A stretch of DNA of 64,000 nucleotides from Oscillospiraceae bacterium (GTDB lineage: Bacteria; Bacillota; Clostridia; Saccharofermentanales; Saccharofermentanaceae), in assembly GCA_900176545.1 (NCBI GenBank), contig FWXP01000010.1:46778-110777 (forward strand), in the 5' to 3' direction. The notes under the pieces were generated by a model that ran no database searches, was not told the origin of the DNA, and worked only from the letters and a program-made list of their open reading frames with translations. Position 1 is the first letter of the stretch. Each line of letters starts with the position of its first letter. This document shows positions 59,341 through 64,000 of the stretch, piece after piece. The translations under genes and the position numbers were made by a program.

Positions 59341-60066
59341 ATGATAAGTTTGGTAATACCTTCCTACAATGAAGGGGAGCACATTTACGATAACCTCATG
59401 ACTATTGTTCGGGTCCTCGATGACGCGGGGATCTCATATGAGCTCGTCCCGGTAAATGACGGAAGTCCGGATAACACCCGTGATGAGATCATGAGAGCGG
59501 CAGAGACCTGCTCCAAGATACATCCAGTATCTTATGATGTTAACAGGGGCAAGGGCGGAGCCATAAAGGAAGGCGTTCTTAATGCCTCAGGTGATATCAT
59601 AGGATTCCTGGATGCCGATCTGGATCTTTCTCCCGATCATATCCCGGAATTTCTTTCCGAGATGGATAAGTCGGGCTGCGAAGTCGTCATCGGCTCTAAG
59701 ATGCACAAGGACTCTAAGCTTGAATATCCCGTTGCAAGAAAGATATTCTCCATTTGCTATTATCTGATGCTCAAAGTGCTCTTCGGTCTGAAGACCAAGG
59801 ATACACAGACGGGAGTCAAGATCTATAAGGCTGACCTTATCAAGAGCATCGTTCCCAAGATGAGAGTCAAGGGATACGCATTTGATATCGAGATGCTGGC
59901 TCTGGCTGTCAGAAAAGGTGCTCGTATATCCGAGATGCCTGTCCGCGTAAACTATACCCGCGATCAGTCCTTCGGAAGGATCAGGGTAGGGGATATATTA
60001 AAGATGTTTACCGATACATGGTCGCTGTGGTGGAACATGCGCATCATGAAAAAGTACGACGATTAA
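59341..60066 (+). CDS. GT2 glycosyltransferase, dolichyl-phosphate mannose synthase-like
   Basis: A 241-residue GT-A enzyme with SLVIPSYNEGEHI, VNDGSPDNT, GFLDADLDL (the DAD metal site) and QTGVKIYK. It matches the DPM1/ALG5 group that puts mannose or glucose on polyprenyl phosphate. There are no clear C-terminal membrane helices, unlike the enzyme at 15453. It precedes a mannose-metabolism fusion gene by 46 bases, so polyprenyl-phosphate mannose is a sensible product. AAGGGA is before ATG 59341. Confidence 0.85.
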   Translation: MISLVIPSYNEGEHIYDNLMTIVRVLDDAGISYELVPVNDGSPDNTRDEIMRAAETCSKIHPVSYDVNRGKGGAIKEGVLNASGDIIGFLDADLDLSPDHIPEFLSEMDKSGCEVVIGSKMHKDSKLEYPVARKIFSICYYLMLKVLFGLKTKDTQTGVKIYKADLIKSIVPKMRVKGYAFDIEMLALAVRKGARISEMPVRVNYTRDQSFGRIRVGDILKMFTDTWSLWWNMRIMKKYDD

Positions 60067-60112
60067 CGTATAATCTTTTTATAGAAGAGAAGAATAGAAA
60101 GGGATCGAGAGA

Positions 60113-62431
60113 TTGAAGTGTTTGATACTTGCCGGAGGTAAGGGCGAGAAGCTCTGGCCGCTCTCCAGGACAGATTATCCTAAGCAGTTTATTCAGGTAC
60201 AGAAGAATCATTCCGCATTCCAGGATGCTGTCGCAAGGAACATGCCTTTCTGTGATGAGTTCATAGTAGTAACTAATTACGAATACAGATTTATAGTAGC
60301 CGACCAGATGCGGGCTTTTCAGGGGATCTCGTACAGATGCGTGTATGAGACGGTCCCTATGGGAACGAATGCTTCTGTAGTACTCTCATCGATGGTGCTC
60401 CAGGATTCCGACCTGGTATTCGTTATCTCATCCGACCTCCTTGTCGATGTCGACTACAATTACAGGGAATGTATCCTTGAAGGCAAGAAGAAGGCCTTGG
60501 AGGGGGATGTCTGCATCTTTGTTAAGAGTGAGAAAGAGGAAGATTTTGACCGCAGATACGGATATGTCTCTGATATTGCTTCGGACGGTTCCTGCGGCAG
60601 ATATATCGAGAAACCTTCTTCCAGAGATGCGCTTGGAAAGGATATCTACAGAAATCTCGGCATGATAATGTTCCGTGCAGGCGATTTTCTTAATGATATA
60701 AAGAATATAGATGAAGCTTCGTACGCTGACTATAAGAATGCTTATGCCGGGAGGAAGAACGAAGGCGGTAATCTTCTCTTCAGCGAAGAGGTCCTTTGTC
60801 GTCTGCCTAAGGTGTCGGTAGAGCATTTCGCTCTGGAGAAGACATCAAAGCTTTATTGTGTGCAGGCGGGTTTTGCCTGGGATGAGCTTACTGACCTTGA
60901 AGATCTTGCATACCTTTCCGACAAGGATCCCGGAGTATGCGTTATCAACGAGAGTTACGACAGTGTCGTTATAAATAATGAAGAGAATAAAGCCGTCGTA
61001 GTAAACGGCATCGACGACGTGATCGTAGTTAATACCGACGATGCCGTCTATGTAGGAAAGAGGGGCGGCAACTCCTCTGTAAAGGGTATGCTCTACGACA
61101 ACCCCGTGCTGACGCCTTTCGTAAAGAACAGCACTACAGTCTTCAGGCAGTGGGGCAACTACACTGTCCTCGAACAGGACAGGACACATTATGTTCGCAA
61201 GGTTACCGTAAGGCCCGGAAGGACGATATATGCTCACAGCCACGAGGCCAGGACAGAGAACTGGGTGGTACTGGAAGGCGAGTGCCGTCTTACCCTCGAA
61301 GAAGAGATGACCGTTCGCAAGGCGCCTTTTTCCGTGCACATCCCCGAGAAGACATCTCACCAGATATCAAATATCGGAGACAGTAACCTTATCTTTATAG
61401 AAGTAGCTTACGGCGAGTGCATTGCCGATGAAGAGGTCCTTCCTCGAAATGCAGCCGATATAGGCGAGTCGGAGCTTGGCGTAGATTCCGATAAGGTCAT
61501 TAAGTTAAGACCTGCATTCAAGGATTACCTCTGGGGCGGCACCAGGCTCAGGACCGACTACAACATGAAGTGTGAGTACGATAAGATCGCGGAGGCATGG
61601 CTTTTGTCGGCGCATCCCGACGGACCTTCCGCAGTAGCGACGGGAAGGCATACGGGACTTCTCTTTGATCAGTATATAAGCAGAGTGGGTAAGGATATCC
61701 TCGGGTGGAAGTGTTCTCACCTTCAGGATTTTCCTCTGCTCATAAAGATGATAGATGCTCAGGACGATCTTTCCGTACAGGTACATCCTGACGATGATTA
61801 TGCCATGGCCAATGAGTCTCAGTACGGCAAGAACGAGATGTGGTACGTTATAGATTCCAAGGAAGGATCAGGCCTTTATGTAGGCTTTAACAGGGACGTG
61901 TCCGAGGATGAGGTCCGCTCTGCTATCGAAGACGGTACCGTAACGGATCTTCTGAACTTCGTACCTACACATAAGGGGGATGTGTTCTTCATTCCCGCGG
62001 GCACGGTACACGCCATCGGCAAGGGTAACCTGATCCTTGAAGTACAGCAGAGCAGTAACTGTACATACAGGCTCTACGACTTCGATCGTAAGGATAGATT
62101 CGGCAATAAGAGGGAGCTTCATCTGGATAAGGCTCTCGCCGTTCTTGACTATAAGAGATATGCTCCGCAGAAGGCAGAGGCTGACAGCCATGTCGTATGC
62201 AGATGCAAATACTTTGAGAGCATGGTCTACGAGGTAAGAAGCGGAAGTGATATAACGATCCCGGGCGACGACAGCAGGTTCGAGTCTGTTGTATGTATTG
62301 AAGGCAATGCGGTCATAACGGTTGACGACAAGAACGTGGCTCTGGGGGCAGGTGAGTGTGCCTTTGTGACAGCTTCAGGGTCACCGCTGACCATCGAAGG
62401 CAATGCAAGCATAATGGTCTGCAGAGTCTGA
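60113..62431 (+). CDS. Fusion: ManC-like domain, cupin domain and class I mannose-6-phosphate isomerase
   Basis: A 772-residue, three-part protein. (1) Residues about 1-270: a nucleotidyltransferase fold like ManC, but the loop reads GGKGEKLWPLSR where GTR is usual, and the late W-D-GSW motif is AWDELTDLEDL. (2) About 345-445: a cupin like type II isomerase, with G-x5-HSH-x4-E-x6-G. (3) About 460-772: a class I ManA domain with QVHPDDDYA, KNEMWYVI and PAGTVHAIGKG, intact. It should convert fructose and mannose 6-phosphates; guanylyl transfer is doubtful. TTG start at 60113 with AAGGGA upstream. TATAAT at about 60070 may be a -10. Confidence 0.8.
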   Translation: MKCLILAGGKGEKLWPLSRTDYPKQFIQVQKNHSAFQDAVARNMPFCDEFIVVTNYEYRFIVADQMRAFQGISYRCVYETVPMGTNASVVLSSMVLQDSDLVFVISSDLLVDVDYNYRECILEGKKKALEGDVCIFVKSEKEEDFDRRYGYVSDIASDGSCGRYIEKPSSRDALGKDIYRNLGMIMFRAGDFLNDIKNIDEASYADYKNAYAGRKNEGGNLLFSEEVLCRLPKVSVEHFALEKTSKLYCVQAGFAWDELTDLEDLAYLSDKDPGVCVINESYDSVVINNEENKAVVVNGIDDVIVVNTDDAVYVGKRGGNSSVKGMLYDNPVLTPFVKNSTTVFRQWGNYTVLEQDRTHYVRKVTVRPGRTIYAHSHEARTENWVVLEGECRLTLEEEMTVRKAPFSVHIPEKTSHQISNIGDSNLIFIEVAYGECIADEEVLPRNAADIGESELGVDSDKVIKLRPAFKDYLWGGTRLRTDYNMKCEYDKIAEAWLLSAHPDGPSAVATGRHTGLLFDQYISRVGKDILGWKCSHLQDFPLLIKMIDAQDDLSVQVHPDDDYAMANESQYGKNEMWYVIDSKEGSGLYVGFNRDVSEDEVRSAIEDGTVTDLLNFVPTHKGDVFFIPAGTVHAIGKGNLILEVQQSSNCTYRLYDFDRKDRFGNKRELHLDKALAVLDYKRYAPQKAEADSHVVCRCKYFESMVYEVRSGSDITIPGDDSRFESVVCIEGNAVITVDDKNVALGAGECAFVTASGSPLTIEGNASIMVCRV

Positions 62432-62467
62432 TGATATTCAAGGTGTAATTTTATACTTTTTGTCATA

Positions 62468-62495
62468 TTGAACATTGGCAGATCCGTTGTATCAT
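62468..62495 (+). promoter_or_regulatory. Promoter of the HD-Nudix pair
   Basis: TTGAAC (62468-62473), 16 bases, TATCAT (62490-62495). The leader of about 50 bases ends in GAGGAG before the TTG start. Confidence 0.55.
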
Positions 62496-62552
62496 GAGAT
62501 GTAGATGAGCGTTTATGATTTGTTTTTCTTGAGATGAGAAGAGGAGACGGCT

Positions 62553-63125
62553 TTGGGAGATCCTATCAGAGAATACAGATTGGCCAAGGAGATCTTCCGT
62601 CACGGAAGAGACCTTATTCTTTCAGATGAAGCACAGAAAATGAAGTCCTTTACGCAGCATGGTATGACGTCTGTCTTTGAGCATACCGTTTCTGTTGCAA
62701 AGTACAGTCTTAAGATGGCAAATGTCCTGGAGAAGATCGGCGCCAAGATCGACAGGAGAAGTCTTGTTCGAGGTGCGATCCTCCACGACTATTTCCTCTA
62801 TGACTGGCATGAGAAGAATGAATTTCACAGACTCCACGGCTTTACACATCCCAAGCGTGCCCTTAATAACGCGACAAGGGACTTTGAGCTCAATGAAGTT
62901 GAGAGCGATATCATAAGAAAGCACATGTTTCCGCTGACACCCGTTCCTCCCAAGCATATCGAGAGCAGCATCGTGTGTATTGCGGACAAGTGGTGTGCGA
63001 TCTGCGAGACATTTAAGATCGATATATCTTCTTATATTATATACAGGATCAATCTTCACCATGATATTGCCAGAGGCCGGGTAAGGCTCGGTCACTTACA
63101 TAAACATAAGGAGAATGTTATCTGA
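62553..63125 (+). CDS. HD-domain phosphohydrolase
   Basis: A 190-residue HD protein. The metal ligands are in FEHTVSVAKYS (first His), the HD pair in AILHDYFLYDWH (near 78-79) and further His/Asp in IIRKHMFPL and CIADKWCA. Members hydrolyse phosphate esters, often of nucleotides; the substrate is unknown. The TTG start at 62553 is supported by GAGGAG 7 bases upstream. It is followed 5 bases later by a Nudix gene, so the two probably act in nucleotide clean-up. Confidence 0.85.
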   Translation: MGDPIREYRLAKEIFRHGRDLILSDEAQKMKSFTQHGMTSVFEHTVSVAKYSLKMANVLEKIGAKIDRRSLVRGAILHDYFLYDWHEKNEFHRLHGFTHPKRALNNATRDFELNEVESDIIRKHMFPLTPVPPKHIESSIVCIADKWCAICETFKIDISSYIIYRINLHHDIARGRVRLGHLHKHKENVI

Positions 63126-63130
63126 TAACC

Positions 63131-63604
63131 ATGGAAGGTTTTAATATAACAACAGAATGCTACATCAGAAGAGATTCTGATGTACTTTTTATTCATAAGG
63201 GAAGAAATGATATGAATACCGGTAAGTACCTGGGGATAGGAGGGCACCTGGAGGAGGGTGAATCTCCTGATGACTGTATGGTAAGAGAGATCTACGAAGA
63301 GACCGGTATACGCCCCGAGGAATTAAAGGGTCTTAAGATGAGAGGCATGGTCACATTTATCAACAGTAAATATGAAGACGAATATATATGCCTCTTCGAA
63401 GCTGAATATACAGGGAAGGAAGATCCTTCTCAAAGATCCTGCGACGAAGGAAAGCTCGAGTGGGTAAATAAGGATAAGATATATGACCTTCCTTTGTGGG
63501 AAGGAGACCGGGAATTCTTCAAGCCTCTCTTTGGAAGTGACCGTTTCTTCTCCATGAAACTCATATATGACGGGGATCTTCTGAAGGAGACAAAAATTTA
63601 TTGA
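63131..63604 (+). CDS. Nudix hydrolase, MutT/8-oxo-dGTPase-like
   Basis: A 157-residue protein with an intact Nudix box at residues 37-60 (GGHLEEGESPDDC and REIYEETGI), in contrast to the degenerate one at 44156. The short N-terminal CYIRRDSDVLFIHK strand and the length fit the MutT/NUDT1-like subgroup that hydrolyses damaged or excess nucleoside triphosphates. It has little ribosome site of its own and starts 5 bases after the HD gene, suggesting coupling. Confidence 0.9.
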   Translation: MEGFNITTECYIRRDSDVLFIHKGRNDMNTGKYLGIGGHLEEGESPDDCMVREIYEETGIRPEELKGLKMRGMVTFINSKYEDEYICLFEAEYTGKEDPSQRSCDEGKLEWVNKDKIYDLPLWEGDREFFKPLFGSDRFFSMKLIYDGDLLKETKIY

Positions 63605-63622
63605 AGAATTTCAAAAAAGTAC

Positions 63623-63651
63623 TTGCCAAAGTATCGGTTGCACGATATACT
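63623..63651 (+). promoter_or_regulatory. Ribosomal RNA operon promoter P1
   Basis: TTGCCA (63623-63628), 17 bases, TATACT (63646-63651). Confidence 0.8.
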
Positions 63652-63717
63652 ATCGGAGCGCTTGAGGGAGAGCACAGAAGAGCTTAAACAAAAGCGCTAA
63701 GGAACTGAAAAAAGTGC

Positions 63718-63746
63718 TTGACAAAGCAAAACTGGTTTGGTATCCT
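63718..63746 (+). promoter_or_regulatory. Ribosomal RNA operon promoter P2
   Basis: TTGACA (63718-63723), 17 bases, TATCCT (63741-63746), 95 bases after P1. The leader from here to 63898 (about 150 bases) holds no gene. It includes AT-rich sequence and a small GAGCC/GGCTC hairpin near 63877-63890, probably part of the processing stem. Confidence 0.85.
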
Positions 63747-63898
63747 TACTAAGCACTTCGCGAGAGGGAAACACCTCGGACGAGGGCGCGGATCTTGAAA
63801 ATTGAATAGAATGCAGAACTTGAAAACAACGAGCCTTAAGTTAATTCATTGAAATGAGTTTAATTAAGTAATTAAGAGCCAAAAGGCTCTCAGATATT

Positions 63899-64000
<102 letters not shown>

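Overview
The window reads as chromosome from a Gram-positive member of the Clostridia. The GC content is moderate, Shine-Dalgarno sites are strong, and ECF transporter genes follow rplQ. It also carries Rrf2 sulfur control, a DnaD plus DnaI-like helicase loader pair, a VanW protein, YfhO proteins and a clostridial-type 16S 5' end. Placement below class is a guess; I see nothing that fixes genus. No prophage, insertion sequence, CRISPR array or tRNA gene was recognised.

Layout: 1-4815 is the end of a ribosomal-protein operon (rplQ) followed by a fused EcfA1-EcfA2 ATPase, ecfT, a ROK sugar kinase and truA. 4812-9385 holds a membrane acyltransferase, an NfeD/SPFH pair, nicotinate phosphoribosyltransferase and a cyclophilin. 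9472-12747 is a compact cysteine module: metY and cysK diverge from one control region and an Rrf2 regulator gene lies beside cysK. metY is preceded by a 24-codon leader peptide with three Cys codons and an intrinsic terminator. All three promoters share a CCTAC-N8-TAG element. 12802-19319 has two YfhO-type membrane proteins around a GtrB/CsbB-like glycosyltransferase.

19368-35300 is a cell-surface polysaccharide cluster: sugar-phosphate mutase, gmd and rmd (GDP-D-rhamnose route), manC, an ABC exporter whose ATPase has a Wzt-type C-terminal domain, five glycosyltransferases, two small coiled-coil proteins and a polyprenyl-phosphate sugar transferase. The logic resembles the Pseudomonas A-band (D-rhamnan) pathway. 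35491-40941 carries VanW, the helicase-loading pair, AcpS and a membrane-anchored NlpC/P60-like protein whose catalytic residues are replaced. 41014-49784 has rpmB, serS, a GH-like protein, a degenerate Nudix protein, YigZ, an HtrA protease with a 36-residue membrane microprotein, a phosphatase, a PrsA-like foldase and a lipid kinase. 49921-54964 encodes two more YfhO-type proteins. 54945-63604 has an exonuclease, an orphan PilX-like surface protein, glycosyltransferases, a TSCPD protein, a three-part mannose-metabolism fusion, an HD protein and a canonical Nudix hydrolase. The window ends in a ribosomal RNA operon with tandem promoters and the first ~100 bases of 16S.

The most unusual signals are regulatory. 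One is the cysteine attenuator with its shared operators. The other is a set of up to five genes whose start codon lies 6-8 bases after a -10 element with no Shine-Dalgarno site, so their mRNAs should be leaderless. One of these promoters is built inside the rplQ terminator hairpin.
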